A DNA stretch of 64,000 nt, from NCBI GenBank assembly GCA_013397795.1, contig VZTJ01000294.1, positions 2,219 to 66,218 on the forward strand. Reading direction: 5' to 3'. Positions 12,500 to 27,500 of the stretch are shown here, piece by piece. A model generated the notes under the pieces. It did not search any database. It worked only from the letters and a program-made list of their open reading frames with translations, and was not told the origin of the DNA. The first letter of the stretch is position 1, and each line of letters begins with the position of its first letter. A program made the position numbers and the translations under genes. Source of the DNA: Orthonyx spaldingii (lineage: Eukaryota > Chordata > Aves > Passeriformes > Orthonychidae).

Positions 12500-15400
12500 C
12501 GTAAAACCTTGTATCTTCTGAGGACCACAGTCCTCTTTCAGTTATGGCAGCACCTGAAGGATGCATTTACCCCTCAACACTTCTTGGCTAATCATTTGGA
12601 TCAAATCATTTTTGGGAGGGTAATTTCTCTGTGCAGTAACAGATCTGGCCTCAGCCATCAACCCACTGCACTGCCAGCTGAATAACAGGGTCTATACCAA
12701 CAAAAGCAGAACTGGACTAGAGCCAAAGCTCCTGGTACTACAAACTTCACCTTCTAAACATGGTATTTTACTGCTATTTAGTACTTTAACAAGAAAGTAG
12801 ATTTTTCCCCCATTAAAAAAAAAGATTAGCATTCATATCTCTGGCTGGATGCTATGCATGAATTCTTGATTATCTCCCACTTAGAGAATGTCATTGGTTT
12901 CTATTTCTTTTCACCTTTTTCATAATTAAAACAAAATTATTTTTTCCTTTCTAAAGCCAAATCCTTTCTCCGGATGACAAAAGACTGTAGCTACTAAACT
13001 GAAAATGATATATAAGAAGCCGCCATTCAGAAGAGTTATTCCAATTGGTTGATGAAATGCATTCTGATTTAGTAAAGTTGTATTAGAAAAAGAACAGAAT
13101 TTCTGCTTGTAAAAAGACAGTTCTCAAGTGTTAACCATTAATTTCAAATGAAATCATCTTAACAATGCTTTAAGATAGCAGTATAGCTATGTAATTTCCC
13201 CATTAGATTTAGTAAGTCCTTTTGTGGGCACCAAGATGACATAAACCACATGATATACAAATAAATCAGAAAAAAGAAAGAATTACTGAATATTTATTTT
13301 CATAATTTCTCCAAGGACACTGAAATTTCTCATTAAAAGAGGGCCTGGCTGCAAAGAACAAATCCATATAACAAATTAATATACTGTTGATGAAACATGT
13401 GGAATATAGACAGCAGGATTATAAATATGGATTTTATGCATCACTATACAGAATATGCAGTGAAATCTCCTCTTCCCACAAATGTAATAAAGGAATAAAC
13501 ATGTTGCAGGAATGGATTTATTGCACAAAGTTCCACATTTAAGAGGTCTCCTGAGCTGTATTATGTGCTAGGTACACTCTGATTGATAGCAGCTTCCAAT
13601 GCAGGCCCCTTTATCTCCTAACATATCTCCCTGTCAAAGCCACAAACTATTTTTTTTCCTGTTTGTCTTTTTCTTCCATTCACTGACAGTTAAAAGACTC
13701 CTAAACAATGACAAAGTTTCTGCAAACCCTTTCTCATATTAGAAAGATTATACTCTGCTAGATTTCTAAAACATCCTCGCTCATGAAGTGTACTTTAACT
13801 CCACCCATCAGTAAAGGAATCCCACACGACAGGAGAGACCTAAACAGTCTTTTAAAAACTGGGTTGTGTGCAAGGAATCACAGAGCAGCCTCCGACCCTT
13901 CCCATTAAAAGTCATGGGAATTTCATTGCCAAGTCACACAATCTACGACAGATCATCCCATTTCCCTTACAAGAAAAGAGGCATTGCCATTCCACAGAAA
14001 GCTGCACAGTGTTCATCTTGTCCTCAGGAAGAAGGAACTGTCCCTCTGCAACTGTGGCTGAAGCCTGCCTGACAGATCCATTAGGAAAAATGGCAAGAAA
14101 GATGATCAGCCCTGTGCCACTGTGTTTAAAGAAAATCTCCCTTTTGAAACTGATGAAAAAGAAGTCACTGATAACTGAATGAGGTTGTGCTGTGGGTTTT
14201 GTATTATTTTTACATGTGTTAGTAAATGAGCTTATCTTATCAACAAAGATACATTACAGATTGATTTGACAAACATAAAAATTAAAATCGATCAGACACC
14301 TGCATGTATGCTCATTGAGGACCTTGTTACTGGCTTTGGAGCCATTTCTACTGCTTGCAAGGCTGAGTGTAAATCCCCAGGCTTGCAGAGTGGACAAATA
14401 CACTGCACAGCAGCTTTCAGACACACTGGACCAATTTATTCACCAGTCCAAACCAAAATCTGTTCTAACTGCATTGAATCAGCCTCACTTCCTTTGAAGA
14501 CACCAGTCTCATGCCAGACCCTGGTAACTGAACATCATTTGTTTGTTGTTTGTATTGAAATGAAGTGCTAACTAGTACATCTCCTGTTAAAGAAAGAGTG
14601 GCATTGAGTAATTCTAATCAGTTCCTTTATGAGAAAGTCTGTTTCCCTTCTGCCCATGTTTGCTGTCTGCATGCTAATTCACCCTTGCTCAAACACACAG
14701 TGCTGTCACCACTTACCCAAGGAAATCTAGATTTTCTTTTTATTAAACCACATTAAGACAGGTACAGTAAATGATTTATTTATCTGGATTGCATTGTTCC
14801 CAAGAGAGAGACATCCACAAACATCATCATAAGTCAGTGTAAAATATGCACTTGCTTTAACTACACTGTTCAATTACTGATTTCCTGCAATTCAAGTAGT
14901 TTTTATATATTCTGCATCCTCTGTCTTGTGCAATGTGCTGCCATTTACTAAATTCTCTAGAGGAAACCTATGGCCTACTGCCCTACATTAAAGCCCTGCT
15001 AATTAATTACAGATATTCTTCCAGGACTGCGTTCTGGATCAATGGGAGAAAAAAAAATGTGTCTCATACTTTTCCTTTGTTTTTCCATTTCCACACCACA
15101 TCTAATGGCTCTTGTATTGAAATCCTATGCTGAATGTAATGAGATGCAAGACTCTTCAGCATCCATGGTTACTATTTACTAACAAAACTGATGATGTCAG
15201 GAATTTAATTAGGTTGTTTCTAGCACAGAGATTTTAAACCATGAAATCATTAAAGTGTCTAATCTTTTCTTTGTTTGCATTTTATAAAAAAGTAAACCCC
15301 AAACTAAACACCATTCCTGTCACAGAGAGCTGAGCTTCTCAGGGTTTGCCAGGCATAACACACTAACAGGTTTAAGAGTAATTAACACAAGCTATTCCAC

Positions 15401-17000
15401 ACACTATTATTTTTTCAAACTACACTACAGCAGCAACTGCCACGAGCACTGTTGGGCTTCAAGATTGTACCAGTGTTTTTATTACAAATCCTTACTTTCA
15501 AGATTTATAACTTGGCTGTAAAAATGAGCTTCAGGCTAAAATTTGGCATACACGCTCCAGGAACTTGTTTTTAACACCACAATTGTTATAAACCTGCACA
15601 GAGCTGGGATATGCTGGAATACCCGTGACCTACCACTACAGAGAGAAGTGGATGCAGGGGATGTGGAAATATCCCATGTCTCTGCTCAACCTGGCCTTCA
15701 TCCCTCTAGTCCCTGTGCACCCCCTTTTCATGGGAGCCCTCGCCTGGCTGCCCCACTGCCAGGGGCTGGGCAGCCTTTATGGCAGCAAAACTTGCTTGGC
15801 CTCAAAGAGGATCCAGCCCAGAGGTCAGTGCGTGGAAGGACACAGATCTCCTCACACTCCTGCCCTGGACAAAGCCTTTCCGAGGTCCAGCAGTTCTTTA
15901 GGGAGCCAACAGTGAGGCCACCAAGCACAAGGCAGCAGTTCCAGGAACTCACTTCACCTGTGACCTGAGCAAGGCTCACTTTCAGGGCACGATAAAGTGA
16001 ACTGCAGTCACCCACCCACGTGCTTATTTACACTTCTTTTTTTCCTCAAACCCTTACAGCCCTCAGAGATCCCTCAGCAGGAAGACCACCCTGTCATGGT
16101 GCTGCTGCCTGCAACAGCTCCATGTTAAAGGAATAAGGATGGGAGCAGGCAAAGCACCTGCCACCACCTCAGCACACAAACTTGGGACCACACTTTTCTC
16201 CAAGGTGGGACAATCAGAGGGCTCTGTGCAGCAGAGATGCAGCCTGTGTTCTACCAGGGACAGAGACCACAGGATTGCCAACAAGCAAGAAAGTACAAGT
16301 AACTGGTCTCTGTTACAGTCTCTGTTCTAATCTACTAAAGGAGAGCAGCACTGAACGTGGTGCTTGTCCCTGCTTTTATAGACCAACACATCTGCAAGCC
16401 AACATAATCAGAAAAAATTCTTCCTCGAGCAAGATTTAAGTCAGAAAAAAATTAACACCAATATTTTTTGCATGATATCAAGGTAGTTTCCACTGGCTGC
16501 TCTGAAGGTGGGCTGCAAATGCTGCTCTTCCCCATCAGCATCACACTCACATCAAACTCTGGGCCACCTGTTATGTCTCCTGCTTATGCTGCTGAATAGC
16601 TGTGTATTCATCACCTCTGCATGAAACCCACTCTGCACAATGCAGGCAGGGTCCCCCCAAGGAGGCCACTATAGTACAGACAAGTGACAAATGTGAGGAT
16701 TACTGTAATGCCCTTGGGAGAATTACAGCATGCCAGGAAAACTCAGTCCCGTTCATCTCTACAAAAGGGATAAAACCGTTCTTTATCACTATTATCACCA
16801 AAGCTTCTTAATGTACAAAGCCAGAGGTATCCTGTCAAAAAGCAGTAGGATATCAGACAAACTAAAGAACTCCATTAAACCCAAATTTCCCAGAGTCATA
16901 TTTCTGGAGTTTTGACAGCTTCCTCTTCGTCATCAGGAGTAGAAATTTCATGGAAGTGTCTGAAGTTCTAAGTGACAGGAATGTGATCACACTTAAGAGT

Positions 17001-17019
17001 AAAAAAAAAAAAAAAAAAA
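17001..17019. repeat. poly-A tract (A19)
   Basis: An uninterrupted run of 19 A, followed after TT by a further A7. It is a simple repeat with no adjacent retroelement body that I can recognise. Confidence 0.85.
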
Positions 17020-19067
17020 TTAAAAAAATCAGATATAACTTCAAAAGAAAAATAGACTAGAAGTCAAGCTCAAGTAAATCAACACATGGAATTGCTAAAG
17101 GCCCCCAAGAAGCATTTTCCTGAGCATATCCTTTTGAACAGAAAGCTGTTGAAAGGTAGATTGGAAGAAGATCATCGCATTGGAGTTTTAAGATAGTGGT
17201 TTTGTTTTGTCATGTAACATAAAAGCAACTCAGATTTACTGCTGCTTCATGTAGCAAGATTCTCATGAAATTCAAGATAAACACTGAGGAGAATTATGGG
17301 GGGTAAGAGGGTTTTTACTTTCGAATGATTAAACTTCTAATAAATGCTACGGTGGGTTGGTAAAAGCCTTTTGCTAATCTTAGCAAATTGTTCTGCTTGC
17401 AGAAGAAATCAGAACCTGAAATTTCTTCAGTTCAAATCCACTTATTTTCTGTATTGTTTCATAAAGTTTCATTTGAAGATTGAAGTATTTAAACAGAGGT
17501 TCTTCTCAAGTTGCTGCTTTGTTGTTTTTTTTAATTTCCAGCTTTGAAAATGAGGCTGCAGTTGAGATTCATTGTACTTAATTTTTGAATCACCAGAAAT
17601 ATTGGTGGAAATAAACTGAACCAAAGATGTCATCATCCCACATCCCAGAAAGAATGCATGGGTGCCCCTAAATAACCTGAGTTAGCATGTTAGGAATGCT
17701 TGTGCAATGAGTTTGGATCAGTCTGTCTCCTCAAGCTCCTCCATGTAAATTATTTTGTGAAGTTCTGTTATTCAGAGAGCTCTGAAGACAGCACCCATCT
17801 CTGTAGAGTTCGGTCTCTGAGCTTATTGGTAAAGGCCAGTCCCTGACAAGCTCAAAATCCTTTTATTCAGTTTCTTCACAGGCTCATGCCAGTCCTCCAG
17901 AAACAAGAAGGAATTAATCTGTTCCTGTACAAGACAGAAGTAATAATTGAAGAGCCTTGTGGACAGAAGAATGGATGGTTGCACAGTGTCCCCTGACACA
18001 TCCAGTTCCACACACTGCAGTGGCAGATGAAGGCTGCCTGCCTATCTATACCCACACACGTGAGATAGGGGATTGAAATGCAAGTGCAGCACACATTTCT
18101 AGTAATATTTCCCTCAAATTAATTCAGTCCCTGCCTCAGGATTGGCCTTTTCCACTATCAGCCTCAGTCAGAGAAGAAAGGCCCCTCTCAGGAGGAAAGC
18201 AGATGTTTTCCAGAGGAGAGCTGGTGCTGCCACTGCCCTCAGCACCATGCCTGGCACATGAGGGGGTGGCACACCACCACACCATGCCCTGGAACAGCTC
18301 TGCACAGCTCTCAGAGCTCAGCGACAGCATTTTGTCATTTAGATTCTGCTTCCCCATTTTTCCAAGGCAAGACTCCCAAAATGAACACAAGGAACTCCTG
18401 CACATCACCTTTGTGAATGGGGCCCACATCAGAGCTTCTAACCCCAGAGCTTCCTACGCTCCCGGAGTGGAGCCACCAAGGTGTTCTAAGGACAGCTGGA
18501 AGAACCTGCAGGCAAAAGACTTGGCAACAGCCACTTTTCCAGAAATGCTTTAAATAAAGAGATGCCTCATTGGTCATAAGTCACCTTAAAGCAGCAGGCA
18601 GAGAGGACACTGAAGATGAATCTGAGTGAGTAGCTATTACTTAAGTGAATGACAAAGGCTATTCTAACTGAGCATTTAATTACTTTGACCTTGTAATAAA
18701 AAGCATCCCCTTTATATTTGTTCCAGGTTTGCATAATCAGTTTCTTTCCTCTTTGATCACTTAACCACATGCATTTCTCCTGCACAGAGCTTTGCTATTG
18801 TTCCCATCAGACTCCAAAACGCCACTGTGCACTGTTATTGCACAAAAAGCAGAAACAGCAAGTTTGGGCATTCTGCCATCGCCATTTCACTTATTTTCAT
18901 CTTAAGTGCAAAATGTTCTTTGTTTGGCAAAGAATAAGATGTGTGTGTCACAGTGGGGAGGGCAAAAATATGAGCTGAAAGTCAAGCAGGGTACATTGTG
19001 CTCACCATGCTGTGTTTTTGTGGGCTGAAAGTCACCCATGCTCAGTGGATCCAAGACTCACCATGGG

Positions 19068-19086
19068 AAAAAAAAAAAAAAAAAAA
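19068..19086. repeat. poly-A tract (A19)
   Basis: An uninterrupted run of 19 A. In one frame it makes a lysine-rich ORF (19012-19278) that is a by-product of the repeat. Confidence 0.85.
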
Positions 19087-21180
19087 TCAAATAAGAAGCA
19101 AAGTAAAAACCCTTGGAAAAAATCTCCCACCACCACCTCTGTACATACAGATAGTGAAGAATTAGCAAGATACCCTGGTCTTTATTTACTGTTGGAGACT
19201 GATCCATTAAGCACTTGCTTTGTCAAAGTACATAGGAGCAGGCAGAGCAAAGAAGAGTTATCAGAAAGGCAAGCATAGCTTTCAGCACACTTGTGTTCTT
19301 TCTGCCTTCCACCAGAAAAATCAGGATGAACATAGGTAAAAGTATAGGAAGAAGCAGTAGGGCTAGCTAAGAGAAATGGCTTGAATCTGTGGTAGCTGGA
19401 AGGTCCTTACAATGGCTGCTAAGTTCATGTGTTCCAAAACCACAGTGCAGGGTGAGGGCCTGAAGCCAAAAGGAAAGAATACAGCTTGTCCCACCAAGCA
19501 AGAATTGAAGACTCCAAGCTTACCCTGGTGTTGTGCCATAGTAAGAGGTGGTAAGTATAAAAATGCTGCAATGTGTAACAAAACAAATCTGAGTGGTTTA
19601 AACGTTTCCTCCACTAGAATGATGGCACAAGGGAAGGCAGATCATATTTTCAGAAAGGAGGCAAAGCAGCTGCAATTCATTTCAGCAGCAAAGAATCAGT
19701 AGCTTAAGACCAAAATAAAGAAATACATTTGTGTAAGTGAGGAGTCTCTGGAGAGGCAGTGTCAACATAGTCCAATTGTGGCTCAGAAGAGATAAGACTG
19801 ATCCAGAAATTTATCCTAGAAAGATCCTAAATGAACAGAACTTCTACAATATGGCCTAAACAAGAGCCTTACAATAATCTGAAAAAAAAAAAATCCCTTG
19901 TAATTGTTATTTGGTAGGACATTCTCTAATTCATCAGTAGAAGTTAATCACCATTAGCAGTCACTGCCAACTATTCCAGCTGAAGAATAGAAGTCTCATC
20001 TGCCAAGATACAAAACTGAAGTACCAGAACTAACATCCAAGCCTGTAATATGAGATCTGCATTCAGTTTGTGGCACAGCAACAGACTGGAGAGCCCATTT
20101 CTAAGAAAGAATAAAGGAGCAGATGAGGTCAGAAGAGTATCTTCAGCTATGACATAAATTAAACTTTTTTAGTTTAAATCTTTTGAATCGAATCTATACA
20201 GACCTTAATAAGAACTTTAGTAGTTATGGAAAGCCAGGTGTCATCACAAAGCATCACTGCCTCCCATCTTGGGGGACTTTTTGCCTGTTTGTGAACTGAG
20301 ACTGACAGATAACAGTTCTCATCACCCTGTTTCTTTCTCACCAAACTTTGCAGCACAAGCTCCATTCCCAGCCCTCAGTGTACAATGCCTGAGACAAAAG
20401 GGGCTCTGAACTCATCTCAGATCATCAGTAACATCCACAAGATAAGCAGCAGTAAGATAATCCCCAAAAAGCAGCTTCTAGGAAGTCCTCAGCTGTACAA
20501 GAAAGCCTAAAAACAACACCCCTTCTGCCAAAATACAGAGAACTGTTTAGTCACTAATGGGACTACTGGTCTAAATGATTAATTTAAATTTAAAAAATGG
20601 TTTATGATCTAAAACTGGTTCATACATGAAGTGTCTTGGACACCATGCCCTAGGAAACTCTGTTCTCCTTCCCTATTGCACGGAAAGGATGCTGTATCAG
20701 AAGCCTGACTGCAAACTTTGCTCTTGGGCTGAACTACTCCTACATTATTGGGATTGGCCAGCACTTGGAGAAATGCACCAGACAGAGCTTGCAGGATGTT
20801 TCACAGAGGCAGCATCTGCAAGGGCTGTCACTCATACCTAAACATCTCCTATGGATATCAAATATTCAGTGTAAAGTACTCAAAACCTTTAGAAGCAGGG
20901 TCAGGTTGAAGTTCATCTTGCTTTTCAGCTCTGCCACAGACCATCACACCAAAGACCTCTCTGGGCCTCTATGGTCATTTAAAAATAGGAATAAAATGTC
21001 TCCATCCACCTCCTTTAGGCCATAAAACCTCTGTGTTACGGTGTGAGGTACAGTATTACTGTCCATTGTGAGAAAGATGCTCAGCCCTGCAAACGGAAGG
21101 GTGAAATAGCACACTTTTTGAGACATCTAGTTCCTTTCAAAAGTTGTCTAAAGAGTTTCCAGAAATACTGAGCTATTTCA

Positions 21181-21303
21181 CAATCACAGAATCATTAGAG
21201 TAAGAAGGGACCTCTGGAGGTTCTCCAGTCCAACTCCCCTGCCAAGGCAGGGTCACCTAGAGCAGGAAACAGAGGAACACATCCAGGTAGGCTTTGAATG
21301 CCT
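21181..21303 (-). mobile_element. CR1 LINE 3'-end fragment
   Basis: Read on the plus strand, this begins with AATCACAGAATCATTAG and continues with GGGACCTCTGGAGGTTCTCCAGTCC-like and CTGCCAAGGCAGGGTCACCTAGAGCAGG-like words. I recognise these as the reverse complement of the CR1 3' region, so the element lies on the minus strand. Only about 120 bp remain, as is usual for 5'-truncated CR1 copies, and the match fades after 21303. No coding part of the reverse transcriptase is present. The family assignment comes from memory of the consensus, not from an alignment. Confidence 0.88.
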
Positions 21304-24300
21304 TTTAAAATTACTCCTTTATATAAGAACGCATCAAAACAAATAAAAATGAAGAAGAGAGTCAATTTTTCTAGCAAGAAGGCATTAAATTTCTATGAAG
21401 CTGTCTGAAGAACTGAGACAAACATGAATTGCTCTTCCATATAATGTAGCACTTATTTCTTGCCCCCTTGATCAAGAGAGTGGACTTTCCTTAGATCCTA
21501 ATTTCACTTACACAACAGTTCCACATCATACCTCGCATAGGCTACTTTCAGGTAAAAACAGAGTGCAGAAGAAGTAGATACAAGATTTTTTTTTTTAATT
21601 TCTCAAATGAAGCAAAGATTGTTTAAAGTTTATCTTTTTTAAATCACATTGGGATACCTTGCTGCACCCATTCTGGGAACCTCTGAATGCTATGAGGTCT
21701 AATGCATGTGTAAGTGCTCACTTGGTTATAGCACCCCACTGAACACAGGGAAGTGGGATGGCTCTGAACTTCAGGGTCTGACTACATCCCCTATGCCTGC
21801 TGCTGAGCAAGAACTCAAAACTGCAAAGGCAAGCTGAGTTTTCTGTAGCTTGACTGGACTGGATGTGGCATTCCAGGGCAGCTCCTCCAGAACCTGGTGA
21901 AAGCCTGCACGGTGAGGCTGCTCTGAGCTCATGGCATCAGGGCTGCTCTGAACAAGCTGGGTTTAGAACGAGGCTGGGATGTGGCCACCACAGCAGGAGG
22001 GCTGGACTCAATGGCACTGACCACTTCCCATCTCACAAACCAGCAGGGGCACGTATCACTGTCCAAGAGTTTCAGAGTCCTGGTTTATGCAAGCATGCAG
22101 GGTGAATGAAATTGGGATCCAGAGCACTTCGTGCTGACCTGAGCACAGTGTGAAGAGCCTGGACTTTCAAAGCTGCTCACAAACTCTGTAGCCTTATGAA
22201 TAGGCAAGGACTGTTACTGATTGCTCAACAGACTTGTTTTGCTACCTGCTGAAGTTAAAATGCATTGCAATGCACCCTCTCCCTGGCAGCCCTAATACTA
22301 CCCATTTCTTTACCAAATGGAAAGCAGCTTTGTAAAGCTATCTGTAAAGTTTTCCAATACTTCAGCTACAGAGTTACAAGGTCTGCAACCCAGATGGGTT
22401 GCTGCTAGTCTCAGTGAAATATACTATTAATTAGCTGCTGACAGCACAAACCAGCTTTAAACTGTACAACTGGAGGAGGGTGGGGGAGACAACAAATGAA
22501 CCTGATCTTCAGGGGACAAGATAGAAAGGTAACAGATGTTGGTGTGCCATGACCTTGGTCTCATCACTGTTCCTGTAGGACTAACGCAAATAAAATTTAA
22601 CAACCAAAGAAAAAAGTGAGAGAGATTCATCTGTAACAGCTACCAGCTATGCTCTAGCACTTTGGCAGATGATAAAAGCAAGGATTAGGTCCTCAGTGTG
22701 AGCACAGTGGAGCTGTACTGAGTGCCACGTGAAGATCTCCAAGCACACAACATGGACATGACCCAGCAGCACCAGCACAGCTCTGGCAGGATCACACGTG
22801 AGGAAAAGCCCTGTCATTCCATGTCTTCCACCGGTGATGGATACCACACATGCAGGAGAAAGGAGGAGAGTGCCTTAAAGTCATTAAGCAGCCCTTAACC
22901 CCTGGGTAGCACACTGCTCTGACACACACACAGCCTCAAGTCTGGCTTCCTCATGGACAAGGAAAGTGTCCTGTGCCTCCCTCTAACAAGTCAGCCTGGA
23001 CAGTCAGATACAAATACCACCTAATCCTTATATTTCTGAAGCTCATGAAAGAAAAACAAGCAGCAGAGATGACTGCTCAGACTGCAACTGCAGCAGTGAA
23101 CATCTAATACAGAAACCAGACCCTAAGGTACCTACATATGCTTTGGGCAGGACTCATTAATCCACTAAATGTCTAACAGGAAAAACCACTTGGGACTACC
23201 ACAACCACAAGAACAGCTGAGAAAAGTGGCTGAAGAATGAGAGAAGAGGTTAAGAACCAGCAACAGAGGTCCGAAATCACGGAAGGTAGATATGGGAAAC
23301 ATTAAAATGCCATTCAGTTGGCAAGAATTGTTCTGCTTGTTTGCCAATCCTGGCTGATTTGTGACTTCCCAAGAAACTAGGCTCATCTCTGGATGCTCAG
23401 CACACCACCAAGTTGAGGCCTTCAAGGAGGTCTTTTAAAAGTAGCCACAATCAGACCTGTAAGACTGAGAATAAACAGAACTGGACTCCTATTGCTCTTT
23501 GTCGTGTCCTCACAAAATCCCTTTCATGTGACTATTCAGACAGAACAAGCACTCCTGGAGCAAGATGTCACAGCTGATGAGTCCAGCAGATTATCAGGCA
23601 CAAACTGTGCCAACTGATATCAGGATGAGCTGATGGCTTCTGAAGGGGTTTGGCATTATTCATATCTGGCTTTTGTTTCACGACTTGTACTGGGAAAGGA
23701 AGGAGCTGCTGAAGGGTTCTTCACACTGCAAAACCCTCAGCAAGAGAAAAATTAACTTATTTCTGATGCTGAATCTATTCTTCTACTCTTCAGCCTTTTT
23801 GCTGACATCCAAACATCCCAAGTTACATGCAGGATGAGATCATGTCAGTGATCTCAATCTGAATGCTACCACATGGGTTAATTGTTTTGCTGTCTCCCAC
23901 ACTGAAAGTGGTTTAAATTTCCCACAAGTTCAGCAGTCTAATTCAAGAAAACAACTACCCCCAAACTTTAGACATTAATCTTGGGTGCAATTCCAGTCCA
24001 ATTAATGAGCCACAAGGTGGGAAAAAACGGCAAATTCTTTTATCTCAGACAAGACTAAGGTTACATGGGCTACAGAGAGAAAAACTGCCTATTTCTTACA
24101 AGTCAAAAATGAAACTACACATTTGACAAACAAAAACACATAATCCAGTGCCAATGTCACAATTTAAAATGTATGTGGCAACATCTCTATTTCACATAGA
24201 TCAAGGAAACAGTAATGTTTATGTGCTATCAATAAAACTTCCAGAATCTCTTTCTTGCCCCAAGTCACAGTCAAACCCAGCTTGTCACAGATGTAATCCA

Positions 24301-24467
24301 AAGGTAAGACTTTCTGTGCATGTGGATTTAGACACGGAGGTTTTAAATCTAAAAACTGAGATCTGCAATCTGCATGTATGGACACAAGAAGGATAAATAG
24401 CTTACAGCCATGAACTCTGTGTATGGGTAGTAATGACTAAGGTCTGGACTCAATACCTATACACACG

Positions 24468-24503
24468 TTTGTATATGTATATTTATATACACACACACAC
24501 ACA
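24468..24503. repeat. TA/CA-rich simple repeat
   Basis: An alternating purine-pyrimidine stretch of TATA-like words ending in a short CA run (about seven CA units). It is too short to be a long microsatellite. Confidence 0.7.
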
Positions 24504-27500
24504 AAGACTGGACAGACTGCCTCTTGACCTGGAAGTAAAACATAGGTCTAGGAACCAGAAGGATCAAGCCCAGATTTGCGAGAGTATTTAAAGGACTTAA
24601 ATATACAGGTAAATGCTGAATGGATTTTAGAAAAGCTACCTGAAGGTGTTAATATTTGCCTCACTGAAAAACTGCCTCCTTTGTTAAACTGTGCAAATCC
24701 CTGGTTGGAATTTACCCACATTTAGCTGCTCCAATGACTTTATGAATCTGTTTCCTTACCTTCCCCCATTACATGTGTTGGCTCAAAACCATCAGCTAAC
24801 TAATGGGACAAATCTGAGTAAAACACCACTCACAAATAGGGCCAACAACTTGCTAATGGCTAAAGAAGGAGATTATTTGAAGAAAATCCAAACGATTAGT
24901 GCGGACTGAATAAGCACATAATGAACAAATTGTTAGAAACATCATCAGCACAAGGACAGAAGAGCAGGTAATCATTTTAACACAGAAGAGGCAAGGTATA
25001 AAACTGGCAAAGCTAACACTGGGACACGTGGCCTCTTCACACATTCATAGCACAGAATGATAAAGTACCTACACACACTCTGCCTGCTCAATCCTCTTCT
25101 TAACACTGATATTAAACTTATCACTGGTTCCCACCCATTTCCTACAACGACCTTTTCCCCTCTTTCCCCCAAAATCTGCTTTAATGAAATTGCCCTCTAA
25201 CAATCCTGACATGGCAGAGCTGACTCATGCTTCTATGCTGCTCATCTGCTCTAAAAACAGCTTCAAGGTTTCATCATCCACTCAGTTTTCAGTTTGAGGT
25301 ATCAGCAGTATGACAGCCTTGACTCTGATCTCATGTGGTATTACCATCTGCAAACACTCAGTTCCTCTGTTAGGAATCCAGATTCATCCTAAGGCAAGCA
25401 GGTAAGAAACCAGAATACAACTCTGTCTTAAAAATTGAATTTTCAGATCTCAGTGTCAGTGACCAAAGACAGAAGCCTGTCAAGGAAAGGTTAGAGGTAA
25501 TGAGAAAACTAAATCATGCTTAGGGCTTCTGAGCATTTGTATTATTTTGCCTTCTCTACTTTGCATATGCTTCCTTACTAAAAAAGGAGACCTTAAAAAA
25601 AGGGAAAACCCCAAATAATTACCTTTGCAGATGAAGCAACAGTTATAAGCCATACAGAAGATCACTACAATACACCAACAAATCCAGCTTTTTGCTCATT
25701 ATAGGCATATCATCAGATAGGAATGAAATATGGGACTATAGGTGTGCAGTCAGGCACTCAGCTCTCTGGATCTTTACTGAAGCCCCTCTGTCCACTGCCA
25801 ACAAGTTGAAAGAAAAATATGTAGTTACTACCAGCTGGCAAGGGGGGCACTGGCAGTTGTTTCCCCTGATTTGGGCCTCATTGTAATAGCAGTCACTAGC
25901 TGGGATGCACTGGGAAGTTCACAGAACACCCAATAAGGCTCCAGTTCTCTTTCCAAATTAAATTTGAAGTTGTTTTGTGATGGCTCTTTGGCCACCTCTG
26001 GGAAATAAGGCAGTGGTGTCAGCCCAGCTCTTAACAAGGTGTGTGTGCCACCACCACCTTCACACTGCTGCCTGCAGGTGTTTTGTTTGCAGCCTCAATA
26101 ACCAGGTCAGGAACTGACACCAGAGCTGACCCCGTGGAGCCACCACACCGACACATTCACGGTAGTGTGACTGCATGTAAATTAGTAACAAACTTACTGG
26201 GGGAAAAGTGCCTAAATCAGCCTTTAGTACCTATCAAACAAGATGGAACAACAATGATGTAGGAGGTCAGATGCAACACCAGTAACTGGGAATGCTTTTC
26301 ACAACACAAGGCCTCGTACTGCCGTGGAGCCTGGGCCAGCCCAGGACCAGGTAAAGCCCAAAACAAAGCAGTGCAGGAGCTGTGCTACAGGGAGTTTGCA
26401 GAGCAAGTTCTAGAGTTTGACCTGACACATTTGCAAACCCATTTGAACAGACAATGATATTTTGATTTAGTTGATTAATGAAAAAATATAAAAGGTCAAA
26501 AAAGGATGGTGGGGAATATTCACAGTGAGTGAAACTGCAACACGCCTACTGCCTACAATAATTCGGCTACTCATTATTAAAAAGAATAGTGTGAGGAGCT
26601 GTTATATAAAGTGACAGGAAGCAACTCCCACTGAGGGGGAATAAGGATGATGAACATGTTGGAAGATGTTATTCATCCATTCTCATTTGTGCTGTTTCCA
26701 GTAATCTAGAGGAAGCTAACACTAAAAATAAAAAACCTCCTCAGAGTTTAACTAGGATTTTATCATCTGGTACCTTCCATGTTTAAAGGAAATGCATCTG
26801 CTAAACTTGGAAATTAAATAGAAGGAAAAAATTATGGAGAACCTAATTCTGCTTATAACTTTTGCTCAATAAACACAACTGCCCAGCTGGTTGCATCAAA
26901 TAGGTTGGCACAAGGTTTATTTGCCAGCTTCTCCTGTGATGTTGTACAGGGAACAACAGTGCTTTGTCAACAGAATTGGTTGTTTTCTGGAACGGAGAGA
27001 GAAAGCCCAATAATAACCCAAAAACCAGAACAGATGCATTAAGCAGTAGCTCAGCTTGCAGCAGAATGTTGTCTCAGATTCCCCCTCATACAATTTATTC
27101 ACTCCACAGAAATTGCAGTAAGAGATTGTTATGTACATTAGGCAGCTTGCTCCAAACACTTAAAAACCAATTCTGAAGAAAAATCCAGAGTCCTATAGGT
27201 CTATACCTAGTTCTTAAAGACTAGGAACCACAAAACTAAATTACAAAATCCTCATCTCTTTGAAAAACAAAGCATATTTCTAGCCACAACTCCCCTTTCA
27301 AATTTCACCAGAGCAGCTTCTGGGAATGCATTTTTTCTAAGCATGTGGCAGATCAACACTGGGATTGCCCAGTGCAAGCCTAGAGTAACACCAGGGCTTG
27401 TTCCAAGGGGCATGGCCAGAGCCGTGAATCTCAGGTCACCATGGGAAAAAGGAGAGACTTGGCAGGAGGGCACTGAACACGACACAAAACAACACAACTG

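Larger units (their letters stand above)
12500..21180. other. non-coding block, no gene seen
   Basis: AT-leaning sequence with chance ORFs only. It includes two A-runs (17001-17019 and 19068-19086) and a tandem GATA-type motif at 14231-14241. The ORF at 15543-15968 overlaps open frames on both strands and has no domain. No RNA gene or transposon end was found. Confidence 0.55.

Noticed and set aside
19012..19278. Lysine-rich ORF across the A19 tract
   Set aside because: The lysines come from the poly-A repeat; no independent evidence of coding.
21850..22040. Degenerate CR1-like stretch on the plus strand (words such as GGACTGGATGTGGCA and GGGCTGGACTCAATGG)
   Set aside because: Only two short words resemble the CR1 3' region and the spacing between them is wrong. 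Without an alignment this is not enough to call an element.
24245..24303. Possible 59-bp exon ending AAAG/GTAAGA on the plus strand, with a cysteine-containing frame
   Set aside because: The acceptor side lacks a pyrimidine tract and the peptide matches nothing; a donor alone is expected by chance.
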